DNA of 64,000 nucleotides from Planctomycetales bacterium (GTDB lineage: Bacteria > Planctomycetota > Planctomycetia > Isosphaerales > Isosphaeraceae): NCBI GenBank assembly GCA_027452145.1, contig DAIDHB010000131.1:1-64000 (forward strand), in the 5' to 3' direction. Of this stretch, positions 37,941 through 47,901 are shown piece by piece. Numbering within the stretch: position 1 is the stretch's first letter; the number at the start of each line of letters is the position of its first letter. The translations under genes were made by a program, and so were the position numbers. The notes below the pieces were generated by a model. The model did not search any database. It saw only the letters and a program-made list of their open reading frames with translations, and had not been told where the DNA came from.

Positions 37941-40900
37941 TCAATCCCAGATGTAATCACCTCCACCGCCGTTGTTGGCCGAGTAGTTGCCGTAATACTG
38001 GTTGCCCGAGCCGGTGCCGAAGGTCGCGATCCCGCCGGCGCCGTTGTCCTGGACGTTGTTGCTGACGATCAGGTTATTCGCGGCGCCGTCGACCAGGATG
38101 ATCCCGTATTCGCCGTTGCCGAAGGCCACGCCGTTGCTGGTGATCCCGACCCAGTTGGTGCTGAGGTCGTTGCCCTGCGTCTGCTCGAGGAAGATCCCGT
38201 CGGAAGAGTTGCCGGCGACGACGTTCTGATACAGATAGCTATCGGACGAGCCGCCCACGAGCTGCACGCCGTTCCAGTTCGGCACGCCGATGCCGTCGGC
38301 GGAATTCACGCCGATGCTGTTGTAAAACAACTCGTTCCCACTGGTCCCCGAGCCGGTGATCTCGACGCCGTCCCACGAGCTGCCGCCGATGACGTTGTTG
38401 TTCAGCAGGTTGTTGCTGGCGCCGCCCTCGATCAGCACGCCCGTGAAGTTGGGCACGGCGTAGATGCCGCCGAGCTGGGTGCCGATGTCGTCCCACGCGA
38501 CGACGTTGCCCATCGTCCCGGGGCTGGTGATCACGACGCCCTCGTTGGTGTTGCCCGAGATCACGTTGCCGGCCGCCGGGCTGTTTCCGCCGATGGTGTT
38601 GTCCGACGCCCCGTAGGCGATGTCGACGCCGTTGCCGTTCGCCAGCGCGCCGGTCCCGTCGGCGTTGGTGCCGATGAGGTCGCCCTCGACCACGTTGCCC
38701 GTGGTCCCGCCGTTGATGATCCAGACTCCGTACTGCGTGTTGCCGGAGATGACGTCGCGATCCGCGACGAGCTGGCCGCCGATGGTGTTCCCGGTCGCGC
38801 CGGCCTGGATGGTCACGCCGGCGCGGGCGTTGGGAACCGCCGCGGTCCCGTTGCTGTTGGTGCCGAGGAAATCGCCCTCGACGAGGTTGCCCGTGGTCCC
38901 GGGGTCGGAGATCTGGACGCCGTCGAGACTGTTGCCCGAGATGACATTCGCGGCAGCCGCGGTCGTGCCGCCGATCGTGTTGTCGGTAGCTCCGCCGCCG
39001 ATGGCGACGCCGTCGACATTGCCCACGGCGCTCGTACCGTTGGTGTTCGTCCCGATGAAGCTACCCTCGACGACGTTGCCGGACGATCCCTGGTCGGTGA
39101 TGAGCACGCCGTAGACCCCGTTGCCCGAGATGACGTCCTGTTGCAGGTGGTTGCCGGCCGCCCCGTTCTGGATGATCACCCCCGCCCGGCCGTTGGAGAA
39201 GGCGGATTGGCCGTCGGAGTTGGTGCCGATGTCGGCGTTGATGACGGTGTTTCCGTCCGTCCCGGAATCGTGGATGTCGACGCCGTAGATCCCGTTCCCG
39301 GAGATGACGGTGCTGGAGCCGGGCGCCGGGGATCCCACGGTGTTGTCGGCGGCCCCGTTGCCGATCACCACGCCGGCGAAGTTACTGTAGCCGATCCAGG
39401 AGTCGGCGACGACGTTCTGGCTCGTGCCCGGGTCGGTGATCTCGACGCCCGCGTCGAGGTTGTTCAGGATGTAATTGACGGGGGCCCCGGCCGGCCCGCC
39501 GATCGTGTTGCCCGACGCCCCGGCGGCGATCTCGACGCCCGTGCCGTTGGGCACCGAGGTGCCCGGGTCCGGGCCCGTGCCGATGAGGTCGTCCTCGACG
39601 ACGTTGCCCGTCGTCCCGCCGTTGATGATCCAGACGCCGAACTGGGTGTTGCCGGAGATGAGGTCGGACGAGTCCGAGGTCGTGCCGCCCACGGTGTTGC
39701 CGCTCGCGCCGGCCTGGATGGTCACGCCGGCGCGGGCGTTGGGAACCGCCGTGAACCCGCTGCTGTCGGTGCCGATCAAATTGTGCTCGACGACGTTGCC
39801 CGTGGTCCCCGAGTCGGAGATCTGGACGCCGTCGAGGCTGTTGCCCGAGAGGACATTCGCGGCGGCCGCGGTCGTGCCGCCGATCGTGTTGTCGGCCGAC
39901 GCATCGACGATCGCGACGCCGTCGACGTTGCCCTGGGCGAGCGTGCCGGTCGCGTCGGTGCCGATGAAGTCGCCCTCGACGACGTTGTCTTTCGAGCCGA
40001 GGACGAGCACGCCATAGGTCCCGTTGCCGGAGATGACGTCGCGGGCGCCGGCGGCCGTGCCGCCCACGGTGTTGCCGGAAGACCCGAAATCGAGATCGAT
40101 GCCGGCGTAGGTGTTGGACGTGACGCTGGTCCCCTCGACGACGTTTCCGCTCGTTCCGTACCCGAAGATATCGATACCGACGTAGGAGTTACCCGTGATG
40201 ACGTTGGCATCGGCCGCCGACGTGCCGCCGATGGTGTTGTTGGGCGTCTCGACGTCGACGCCGACGCGGTTGGGCGCGATGCCTCCCGGCAGGCCGATCT
40301 CATCCCCCGCGATCACGTTGTATTCCGTGCCGGTACCGAACAGGCCCACGCCGTCATACCTGTTGCCGGCGATGACGTCGCCGCTGAGCGTGTCATGGGT
40401 GGCGCCGCCTTCCAGTATGACGCCGACGTTATTGCCTTCCGCCAGGGTGCCCGTGCCGAGTTTCAGCACGCCGATGTCGTCGTTCGAGATCGTCACGTTG
40501 GAGGCGCCGTCGACGAGCACGCCGCCGGAAGAAAGCGCATTGGGGGACGTGAAGTCGGTGATCGTCAGCCCCTTGATCGTGCTGCCGGATGCCCCTGAGT
40601 TGACCTGCAACCCGCTGGCCTGCGAGCCCGCGAGCTTGCCGTCGACCTGGATGACGGGCTGGCCGGCCGAGTTGGGCTGGGTCGTGCCGTTGATGACGAC
40701 CGGATGCGCCAGCGCCGGCAGGGCCGAGTTCAGCGCGATCGTGTACTCGCCGTTCGTCTGCTCGGAGGCGGGCAGGTTGAACGCGATCTGGTTGGGGGCG
40801 GAGGCGGTGGACGCCGTGGCGTTGGACTCGGTGATCGCCCAGCGCAGGGTGCCGGCGGCCGTGGAGTCGGCATTGCTGGTGACCGTGAAGGTCGAGAGCA

Positions 40901-41021
40901 TCTGCCGGCCCTCGAGCGGCTCGACGGAGAAGCGGCGGCGCCGGGCGGCCTGCCGCCGCGAAGCCTGGCCGCGCATCGCGGCGGATCGGGCAGTCTTCCA
41001 GAGGCGGATCATGTCTTTCAT
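37941..41021 (-). CDS. LEPR-XLL parallel beta-helix surface protein
   Basis: A 1026-residue exported protein. A basic leader with RRRRFSVEPLEGRQMLS (about 28-44) is the LEPR-XLL-type signal. FTVTSNADSTAAGTLRWAITESNA (about 46-70) resembles the CSLREA-type entry to a beta-helix. The rest is a long right-handed beta-helix built from repeats such as GNTIGGTTAAAANVISGNS, LDGVQISDPGTTGNLVEGD and FIGTNTNGTSAVGN. These are nearly identical at DNA level (GACGACGTTGCCCGTGGT and variants). It is probably a secreted or surface adhesin or carbohydrate-active scaffold. The start at 41021 is at the basic leader; upstream in-frame sequence is not conserved-looking. Confidence 0.85.
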   Translation of the reverse strand: MKDMIRLWKTARSAAMRGQASRRQAARRRRFSVEPLEGRQMLSTFTVTSNADSTAAGTLRWAITESNATASTASAPNQIAFNLPASEQTNGEYTIALNSALPALAHPVVINGTTQPNSAGQPVIQVDGKLAGSQASGLQVNSGASGSTIKGLTITDFTSPNALSSGGVLVDGASNVTISNDDIGVLKLGTGTLAEGNNVGVILEGGATHDTLSGDVIAGNRYDGVGLFGTGTEYNVIAGDEIGLPGGIAPNRVGVDVETPNNTIGGTSAADANVITGNSYVGIDIFGYGTSGNVVEGTSVTSNTYAGIDLDFGSSGNTVGGTAAGARDVISGNGTYGVLVLGSKDNVVEGDFIGTDATGTLAQGNVDGVAIVDASADNTIGGTTAAAANVLSGNSLDGVQISDSGTTGNVVEHNLIGTDSSGFTAVPNARAGVTIQAGASGNTVGGTTSDSSDLISGNTQFGVWIINGGTTGNVVEDDLIGTGPDPGTSVPNGTGVEIAAGASGNTIGGPAGAPVNYILNNLDAGVEITDPGTSQNVVADSWIGYSNFAGVVIGNGAADNTVGSPAPGSSTVISGNGIYGVDIHDSGTDGNTVINADIGTNSDGQSAFSNGRAGVIIQNGAAGNHLQQDVISGNGVYGVLITDQGSSGNVVEGSFIGTNTNGTSAVGNVDGVAIGGGATDNTIGGTTAAAANVISGNSLDGVQISDPGTTGNLVEGDFLGTNSNGTAAVPNARAGVTIQAGATGNTIGGQLVADRDVISGNTQYGVWIINGGTTGNVVEGDLIGTNADGTGALANGNGVDIAYGASDNTIGGNSPAAGNVISGNTNEGVVITSPGTMGNVVAWDDIGTQLGGIYAVPNFTGVLIEGGASNNLLNNNVIGGSSWDGVEITGSGTSGNELFYNSIGVNSADGIGVPNWNGVQLVGGSSDSYLYQNVVAGNSSDGIFLEQTQGNDLSTNWVGITSNGVAFGNGEYGIILVDGAANNLIVSNNVQDNGAGGIATFGTGSGNQYYGNYSANNGGGGDYIWD

Positions 41022-41751
41022 CGGTGTACCCCTGTTTTGTTGGTGGGCGGTTTGAGCGCGGACGGCGAACGTCGCCGGGTCGCGCCGAGGGAAGGGCGGC
41101 GGCATCACGTCGCGGGCGTGTCTGTTGCCGTGCGATAGGGCTCGCCATCGGGCGAGCGGACTTCGCAGTGGGTGACCGAGCGGGCGGCCGTTTGATTGGG
41201 CCGGGTCCGAATCCGCGGGTCGTCTCCTACCCGGTCCATTGCTCTTGATGAACGCAAGCGGACAGGCGAGTCCAGGAAGTGATGTGGTGGGAGCGTTCAC
41301 GAGACAGGCGCGCGAGGAGAGATCCCTTCGCCTCGCTCCATTCCAACTGAGTTGGCCTTACCTTCTCCGGGCGAGCCGGCTCCCGACGGGTCCGCGGCGA
41401 ATGGCGGCGCGGGATGCGAACGGCCGGGGGATGCTCGAAGAGGCCGTCGCCGCCCATGGCGAGGCGATCCACGCCGCGCCCGGGTCCGCGCATGCCAGCT
41501 ACGGCCTCGGCAGCGCCCTGAACGATCTGGATCGGTGGGGGACCCGAAACGGGGACGCCATTCGCTGTTCCGGCCCACATCTGGAGGGTGGTGGAGCGGT
41601 CGAACGCCTGGATGGCGCGGTTCGGCCGGCTGGCCCGCGATTCCTTCCCCTGGCCGAGCCTGCGCGACGATCGGACGGTCGATGGGCGGCGACGGCGCCC
41701 GATCGCCGGGCGCCGCGCCCCCTCCGAGAACCGGACACTCTCCGCGGCTCA
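41022..41751. other. Intergenic region with a TPR remnant
   Basis: About 730 bp between two minus-strand surface-protein genes. The only protein-like signal is a single TPR-like repeat on the plus strand at about 41429-41530. Confidence 0.45.
41429..41530 (+). pseudogene. Single TPR repeat remnant
   Basis: In frame from ATG 41431 the sequence reads MLEEAVAAHGEAIHAAPGSA then HASYGLGSALNDLDRW, which fits a TPR consensus (paired helices, A-x3-Y-x-LG). The frame before and after it is low-complexity. It is likely a decayed fragment of a larger TPR gene. Confidence 0.35.
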
Positions 41752-44520
41752 TCATGCCAGACCGAGGCCACTCCACCGTCGCCGGGCGAACGGGCTCTGG
41801 GATGGCTCGTCGAGGATCGCCTGGTTCGGGGCGGTCGGGAGGATGCCGATGGACGTCGAGACCTGGTCCGCGCCCGCGGCGGAACCGATCGTCGAGCCGC
41901 CCGCCGACGCGAGGCCCGGCGGCAGCTCGGTGGTGATCCCCAGCAGGCCCGGGGCGCCGCCGGAGCCGGATGTCGCGGCCAGGCCCGCGGCCGGGACCGG
42001 GACGGCCGTCGAGCCGCTCGCCGACGCGACGGCCGGCGGCAACTGAACCACGACGGCCGCCGCCGGCTGCGATGAGCCATCGCCGGAGCCCCAGAGGGAC
42101 TTCAGGCCGTAGATGGTCAGCACGCCATTGCCCCCCACGAAGACCATGCCGTCGACAACGATCGGGACGGTGAACTTGACGGCCGGGCCCGCCGCGTCGG
42201 AGGGCAGGTTGGCGCTGCTGTAGAGCAGATTGCCCAGGTTGCTCGCATCGTAGGCGCGCAGGATCGCCGGGCCACCCCTGCCGGATTTGTCGGTCTCGAG
42301 GTCCCAGACGATCCCATTTTTACCGTTCTTGGCCGAGACGGTGAGTGAGTCGCTCGGGTAAATCACGACCGTGTTGCCCACGCTGATCGGGTTCGGGTTG
42401 AACGTCTGGGTCGTGGGGTCGAACTGGTAGGCCTTGATGACGTTGAAGGCACCGTGGATATAGAGGGTGTTGTTGTAAAAGGCCATCGCGCTCCATGCGC
42501 CGAGTTGGAGCGGGGCGCCGGGCGCGTTGATCGAGAACTGCTGGATCGGCTGGCCGAAGTGGCCCATGTTATCGACGTTGACGACGAAGAGCTCGCCGGT
42601 CTTGGCCAGCTCGACGGCGGTCTGCGGCTTGTTCGCGCCATTCTGCGAGGGAATGACGATGGTCCCGGCCGTGCCGAAGTCGAGGTCCTTGATCTCCAGG
42701 CCCTGCTGGCCCGCGGACGTGAAGAAGTCGGCCACGGTCGAGGTCCCCGGCGTGGGGGAGAGCTGCAACATGGTGTCGCCGTAGTCGACGCCGGGTTGCT
42801 GCTGGCCCTGGCTCTTCTGGATGATGAACGAGATCCCGTCGCCGATGATGTTCGTTCCGTGCGGGATCATCTGGAAGGTGAAGGTCGTCTGGAAGCTGCC
42901 GACCGGCACCAGGTTGTTGAAGAAGACGGAACCCGCGGCGTCGATGGTCGGCCCAGTCAGTTGGGCGGCCTGGCCGGTGAACTGGGCCGTGCCGTTCGCC
43001 GTGAATTCGCTGGTATCGGCGAAGCCGTTGACGAGGGTCGAGCCGCCGCTGCTGTAGGTCCAGCCGGTGACCTCGTTCGTGGACAGACGGGCGTCGGTGC
43101 TGGCGCTGAACCCGACGTACGCGGAGCCGCCGCCGACCTGGGCCGGGAGGTCGACGTTCTGATAGGTATGAGTGAAGGTCGCGTTGGTCGTGGTGTCCAG
43201 GATCGTCTCCGTGAGCGTCGAGCCGTCGTAGCTCAGGGTGGCCTGCATCGTGTGGGCGGAGGAGAAGGCGACGCCCGAGCCGCTCATGTCCACGTAGGTC
43301 CCGTTCTGGGGGAGTGGCTGATCGGTCGGGACGACCCCGTTGTAGAACAGGCCGGTGGCGTCGGCGACCGGATTGGGGATCACCGTCGAGAAGGTGACCG
43401 CCGCGCTGTGGTCGATGCCGGCGTAGCCGAGGCCGAAGTCGGCGAAGCCCAGGGCGCTCGGGCCGGGCGGGCCGGACGTCGCGGCATCGAAGGCGCCGTT
43501 GCCGGTGGTCATGACGATGTTGCCGTTGGGCAGGACGACCGGCGCCACGCCCGCCTGCCAGAGCGACCCGCCGTAGCCGTTGGGGGTGGTGTTATACAGC
43601 GAGTAGAGCTGGAGTGTTTGCGTATCCCAGCCGACGAGCCAGCCGTGGTACGGCTCGGCGTCGTGCGAGGAGCCGAAGGCGGCGAAGACGATCGGTGCCT
43701 TGTGCCCCGGGACGTTGGTGTCGAGCACCAGTCCGGGCCTCTGGAGCATCGTCGAGGAGGTGAACGGGACCTCCCCGTACTCCGAGGCCGAACCCGTGCC
43801 GGCGACCACCAGCGGCGTCGAGTACGTCTGCTTGCCGCTGGTGTCGATGGTCGTCTGCCCGATCATCGCCGGGGGCAGCACGTCCTGGCCCGTCGTGATG
43901 TCGACGGCATGGAGCTGCATCGTGTAGATGCCCGCCGCGTAGCCGCCCGCGTCGGGGCCGGCCGACCCGATCGGTTGCTCCAGGCTGGTCACGAAGTACA
44001 TCGTGTTGGTCGAGGGGTCGATCACAGGCGTGCCGGTGATCCCGACGCTGGGCGAGATCGTCGAGATGCCCAGGTCGGCGCTGCGGATCGGGATGATCCC
44101 GGCGGCCGGATCGGCGTAATCCCGCATCCAGAGGATGCTGCCGTTGTCGGCGTTGATGGCGTAGACCTTGTCGGTCTCGGTCGCCACGAAGGCGACGTCG
44201 GCCCGGTCGCCGGGGGCCAGCTTCAGGTTCTGGACGAAGAGCGGCTGGGCATAGATCTGGCCGTCGACCGCGACGCTGGCCACCTTGCCGAAGTCCGACG
44301 AGGCGACGTCCTGGGGCGTCAGGATGTTCTCCTGCGTGTTGGCGCCGTTCTGCAACGGGTCGTAGTGGTAGCTGAGCACGTCCACCGGCGGGCCGCCGTT
44401 CCCGGTCAGGACCACACGATCCTCCAGGTACTCCAGGGTGACGGCGCGCCGCCGCGCCCGCCGCCCGGCCCTCGCCGACCTCGTCCAGAGACCCCTCGCC
44501 GTCTTGTGAAGAGCGAACAT
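41752..44520 (-). CDS. LEPR-XLL quinoprotein-type beta-propeller with inserted, permuted lectin domain
   Basis: A 922-residue exported protein. The leader contains RRRAVTLEYLEDRVVLT. A PQQ/BamB-like propeller begins with SYHYDPLQNGANTQE, DKVYAINADNGSILWMRDY and GITGTPVIDPSTNTMYFVTS. At about residue 345 (GNGAFDAATSG) the propeller is interrupted and resumes at about 577 (DYGDTMLQLSPTPGTSTVADFFT). The insert is an L-type lectin-like domain whose halves are in reversed order. The C-terminal half (GYAGIDHSAAVTFS...AYVGFSASTDA...VTGWTYSSGG) comes before the N-terminal half (FADTSEFTANGTAQ...GDGISFIIQK). The C-terminus is Ala/Gly/Pro-rich. GGAG precedes the ATG. It is probably a surface carbohydrate-binding protein. 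Confidence 0.8.
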   Translation of the reverse strand: MFALHKTARGLWTRSARAGRRARRRAVTLEYLEDRVVLTGNGGPPVDVLSYHYDPLQNGANTQENILTPQDVASSDFGKVASVAVDGQIYAQPLFVQNLKLAPGDRADVAFVATETDKVYAINADNGSILWMRDYADPAAGIIPIRSADLGISTISPSVGITGTPVIDPSTNTMYFVTSLEQPIGSAGPDAGGYAAGIYTMQLHAVDITTGQDVLPPAMIGQTTIDTSGKQTYSTPLVVAGTGSASEYGEVPFTSSTMLQRPGLVLDTNVPGHKAPIVFAAFGSSHDAEPYHGWLVGWDTQTLQLYSLYNTTPNGYGGSLWQAGVAPVVLPNGNIVMTTGNGAFDAATSGPPGPSALGFADFGLGYAGIDHSAAVTFSTVIPNPVADATGLFYNGVVPTDQPLPQNGTYVDMSGSGVAFSSAHTMQATLSYDGSTLTETILDTTTNATFTHTYQNVDLPAQVGGGSAYVGFSASTDARLSTNEVTGWTYSSGGSTLVNGFADTSEFTANGTAQFTGQAAQLTGPTIDAAGSVFFNNLVPVGSFQTTFTFQMIPHGTNIIGDGISFIIQKSQGQQQPGVDYGDTMLQLSPTPGTSTVADFFTSAGQQGLEIKDLDFGTAGTIVIPSQNGANKPQTAVELAKTGELFVVNVDNMGHFGQPIQQFSINAPGAPLQLGAWSAMAFYNNTLYIHGAFNVIKAYQFDPTTQTFNPNPISVGNTVVIYPSDSLTVSAKNGKNGIVWDLETDKSGRGGPAILRAYDASNLGNLLYSSANLPSDAAGPAVKFTVPIVVDGMVFVGGNGVLTIYGLKSLWGSGDGSSQPAAAVVVQLPPAVASASGSTAVPVPAAGLAATSGSGGAPGLLGITTELPPGLASAGGSTIGSAAGADQVSTSIGILPTAPNQAILDEPSQSPFARRRWSGLGLA

Positions 44521-45614
44521 CACGTTGTCTCCTTTCCTTGGCTGCCGGATGAACCGGTCCCCAACGGACCGTGGCCGAACATCGATCGGTCGTCGCCGCC
44601 CCCCGCCCCGGCCGGACGAGCGAGGGCGATCGGCGGAGGGGCGGCCGAGATGGCCGCCATGCCAGGGCCTCGCCGATTCGCGATCGCGACACTCCTCCCA
44701 TCGAGGAATGAGAATTGAGCACAACAAGAGGACACCGGGACGGGCCCGGTGGATGATGTCGGAGTGGCCGAGCAATGGACCGACCGGCTCGGGGCGCGCG
44801 GACCCCACCCGACCCGGCGCGAATTGATCGCGCGGCTCTACTCGTTCGAGCTGTTCGGCACTGTGCGCGGACTTCGAGCGCTTCCGGTGTCAGACGCCGC
44901 CGGCTTCAGGCTTCACGAATGGTGCGGGTCGTGCAGGCGGCAAACTGGGAGCAAATCCTGCAATGACTGGTCCTGGAGAAGCTCCTTCAGGAGAACGTGG
45001 ATCGGTCGCACGATCAGCGGACGGCGAACTGGGCTCACACTCCGAACCCCAGCCCGGAAAGGCGTCGACCAGCCTGGGCGCTCAGTGCCGCAACTGGTCT
45101 CGTCATCAATATCGGATTCAATGCTGCAACATCTCACGGCAATCCGACGTGATGAATACCGTTTATCAAAGCGCCAGTCAAGCATCTGGATAGAAAAAGC
45201 TCGGGCGAGCAGGACCGGGCCGGCCGACGCGGCCCGGGATACCTCGGCGCGCCGCCTCGGGCGGGATCCGCCGGCTGGCGCCCGGATCCGCCGGGAGTCG
45301 GGACCTCGGCGACAGCCCGCGACCGGCCTCTCGCCACATCAATCCCGGAAAAGTGCGCCGCCACCGGTACCGGCCGGATCAGGCGCCGCCCCGGTGGCAA
45401 CACCCATCTCGCGTGGGAGGCCCGCGTTCGGGTTCCCCAACGAGGTCGGGGAGCCAGGCCGAACCGGACCATCCTCGATCGTACTCATATCTTTCACTTC
45501 GATGATCTACTAGTCCGCATCTGCCCGGCGATGGTAGCATCGGCGACGACCGCGCGGCGGATTCGGGCGAGAGCGGCGTTCCAGGCCACGGCGTCAAAGA
45601 GGAGGGGACTCACC
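44521..45614. other. Long intergenic region, no gene supported
   Basis: About 1.1 kb of upstream region shared by two divergent genes. Open frames exist (44749-45513 plus, for example), but their translations are Arg/Gly-rich and resemble nothing recognisable. The part at 44930-45200 is less GC-rich than its surroundings. Promoters of both flanking genes should lie here. Confidence 0.45.
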
Positions 45615-46973
45615 ATGACGTTCCACCGCTCGAGAGACCTCGGGTTCGTGGTCGTGGTCATCGCCGCGGGCTTTTTCAACGGCGGGCCGGGCCTCGTGTG
45701 CTGCTGGAGCCAGGAGCCGGGTGCGACCCGCCCGGCCGCCGGCAAGGCGGGTGACATCGCTGCCTCGCCCGACGACCAGGTCGCGGCGCTCATCCGCCAG
45801 TACGACGATGCGAGGATTGCCGAGATCACGAGCTGGCCCAATCCTGGCGGCTCCCTTCCGCTGACGGCCAATTACGCGAAGCTCCGTCAGAGGATGGAAC
45901 CGTTCCGGAGGGCGCGCGCGGCGCGCGCGGAGGCTGCCCGCGGCCTGCTGGCGCTGGCCGAGCGCCACCCGCGGACCAACGCGGCCGAGCAGGCGCTCAC
46001 CTGGCTCGCCTGCAACGAGGACAATTTCCTCGGCCTGGGCGCCGAGGCCGAGCGGGCCCGGGAGATCCTCGCTCGCGACCACGCTCGGAGCGACCGGATC
46101 AAGGTGATTCTCAGCCAGGCGCCTCGAGGCCCGCTGTGGACCAGCCCGACGATGGAAGCCCTGCTGCGCCGGGCGCTGGAGCTCAGCCCGTATTACGAGA
46201 TCCGCGGCCTGGCATGCTATCGGCTGGCGCAGATCCTGACCCAGCGGGCGTACCAGGTACGGCTCTGGCAATTGCTGGGCCGCCCCGCGAAGGGCGATTT
46301 TCGCGTGCTCGCCGCCGGCGCGGAGGTCGTGCCGATGCTGCGCGCGAGCGACCCCGAACGCCTGGAACAGGAGGCGGCGCGGCTGCTCGAGCGGACAATC
46401 GCGGAGTATCCCGGGTTGGTCGAGGGCGAGGCCCTGCGGGACTGGCTCGGCATCCGATCCGGGCTGCCGGCCCGGACGGACCTCGATCGGCTCCGGCGGC
46501 TATCCGTCGGCAAGCCCGCGCCCGAGATCGCGGGCGTCGACCTCGAGGGCAAGCCGATGAAGCTCAGCGGGTTTCGCGGCCAGGTCGTTGTCCTGCATTT
46601 TCGCCCGAACATCCTGTTCCTCGGCGCCCATACGCCCTCCACGGCGGGCGGCCCGTTGCGTGGGCTGACGACGGCGTTTTCCGGCAAGCCGACCGCGTTC
46701 GTCGGCGTGGTGAACCGACAGATCGACGATTACCGCAAGGAGTTCCGGCGGAACGGCGGGCCCGCCCGCTTCTGGGCCGATCCGGCCACGCCCGAGCACG
46801 CCGACGGCCCGATCCACGCCGCGTGGGGGGCCGGGGCGAATTCGGTGGTCGCCTGCTACGTGCTCGACCCGCGCGGCACGATCCGATCCGCGCTGCCGGA
46901 CGACGCGGGCCTCATCCAGAAGGCCGTCGCCGATCTGCTGGAAGAGGAGGCGCGGGGCCGGGCGCCGAGGTGA
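45615..46973 (+). CDS. Exported thioredoxin-fold protein lacking CXXC
   Basis: A 452-residue protein. A hydrophobic signal (FVVVVIAAGFFNGGPGLVC) precedes a helical, TPR-like region (about 55-300: LLALAERHPRTNAAEQALTWLA, RRALELSPYYEIRGLACYRLAQIL). The C-terminal 140 residues have an AhpC/TlpA-like thioredoxin fold: SVGKPAPEIAGVDLEGKPMKLSGFRGQVVVLHFRP. The usual WCxxC is replaced by FRPNILFLGAHTP, so no redox cysteines are present. It may act as a binding rather than redox domain. GGAGG lies 9 nt before the ATG at 45615. Confidence 0.75.
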   Translation: MTFHRSRDLGFVVVVIAAGFFNGGPGLVCCWSQEPGATRPAAGKAGDIAASPDDQVAALIRQYDDARIAEITSWPNPGGSLPLTANYAKLRQRMEPFRRARAARAEAARGLLALAERHPRTNAAEQALTWLACNEDNFLGLGAEAERAREILARDHARSDRIKVILSQAPRGPLWTSPTMEALLRRALELSPYYEIRGLACYRLAQILTQRAYQVRLWQLLGRPAKGDFRVLAAGAEVVPMLRASDPERLEQEAARLLERTIAEYPGLVEGEALRDWLGIRSGLPARTDLDRLRRLSVGKPAPEIAGVDLEGKPMKLSGFRGQVVVLHFRPNILFLGAHTPSTAGGPLRGLTTAFSGKPTAFVGVVNRQIDDYRKEFRRNGGPARFWADPATPEHADGPIHAAWGAGANSVVACYVLDPRGTIRSALPDDAGLIQKAVADLLEEEARGRAPR

Positions 46974-46992
46974 GGCCGATGGTGGCGGTCGC

Positions 46993-47754
46993 CTACTCCT
47001 CGATCTTGTCGGTCGCGGCGATCTCCTCGGGCGACAGGGGACGGACCTCGACGGCGCGGATGGCGCCGCCGCTCTTCCAGGCGGCGAAGCCCAGGGGCTG
47101 GCTGGCGCGGGTCTCGACCCGGGTTCCGACGTGCCGCTCGGCGTACTTGATGGCCGCGACCTCCCGGTCGCCCACCCAGCAGCGGATCATCTCGCGGGTG
47201 ACGCGGACGCGGAAGCGATACCAGGTATTGTTCTCATATTTGATTGTGCGGGTGGTCTCGTTCTCCGAGGCGTCCATGCCGTCGAGGCTGGAGAGTCCCG
47301 TGACGTGGCCGCCCCAGCCGCCGTTGACCAGGGTGATGTACGAGTCGCCCACGGGGAACGTGGCCGCGGCGAAGAAGTCCTCGCCGGCGGTGCGCATCGC
47401 CTCGTAGGTCAGCTCGTAGTCGACTTTGGGCAGGTCGGTGCGCGTGGTGGTGACGCCGGTCATCGGCGTGCCTGTGGTCAGGACGATCCGGCCGCCCTGG
47501 ACCAGGACCTCGCCCGTGCCGTGGAAGTCGGCCTTCTTCCAGCCGTCGAGCGTCTTGCCGTCGAACAGGACGCGCTTGCCCTTCGCGGCCTTTGCCTCAC
47601 CCTTCGCCTCCTTGCCGGCCGGTGCGGCCGACTGGCCGGCTGCGGTGCCGGCCGCGATCAGCCCGGCGCAGGCCGCCAGGATCGGCAGCAGGGAGGAAAC
47701 GGCCGGGTACGCACGCCGCCCGGGGCGGCACTCGGATCGTCGCGACGCGTTCAT
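46993..47754 (-). CDS. DUF1080 (3-keto-disaccharide hydrolase-like) exported protein
   Basis: A 253-residue protein with a signal sequence (LLPILAACAGLIAAGTAAGQ) and then a DUF1080 domain. The domain starts with the typical VLFDGKTLDGWKKADFHGTGEVLVQGG and continues through YELTYEAMRTAGEDFFAAATFPVGDSYITLVNGGWGGHVTGLS, ending in IRAVEVRPLSPEE. This concanavalin-like jelly-roll family is greatly expanded in planctomycetes and is linked to glycan breakdown. The ATG at 47754 is chosen because it starts the basic signal-peptide leader. Confidence 0.85.
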   Translation of the reverse strand: MNASRRSECRPGRRAYPAVSSLLPILAACAGLIAAGTAAGQSAAPAGKEAKGEAKAAKGKRVLFDGKTLDGWKKADFHGTGEVLVQGGRIVLTTGTPMTGVTTTRTDLPKVDYELTYEAMRTAGEDFFAAATFPVGDSYITLVNGGWGGHVTGLSSLDGMDASENETTRTIKYENNTWYRFRVRVTREMIRCWVGDREVAAIKYAERHVGTRVETRASQPLGFAAWKSGGAIRAVEVRPLSPEEIAATDKIEE

Positions 47755-47901
47755 GGCTTGGCTGGCCCTCGAATTGTCTGCCTTGCGCTGGTGCGGGATG
47801 CCTCCGACGAGCATAGCAGGCGGCGGCCCGCGACTCCACTCGCCGCCGGCCGGCGCCGATGCGAGGGCCCGGTCGAATCGCGACCACCGTCCGGGTCGCG
47901 A

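Noticed and set aside
37905-40598. Long plus-strand open frame opposite the beta-helix protein gene
   Set aside because: Its apparent repeats mirror the beta-helix DNA repeats; no protein family or start signal is seen.
42454-44718. Long plus-strand open frame opposite the propeller/lectin gene
   Set aside because: Low-complexity translation; the minus strand has clear domains.
44749-45513. Plus-strand open frame in the 44.5-45.6 kb gap
   Set aside because: Composition changes along its length, no ribosome binding site and no recognisable motif.
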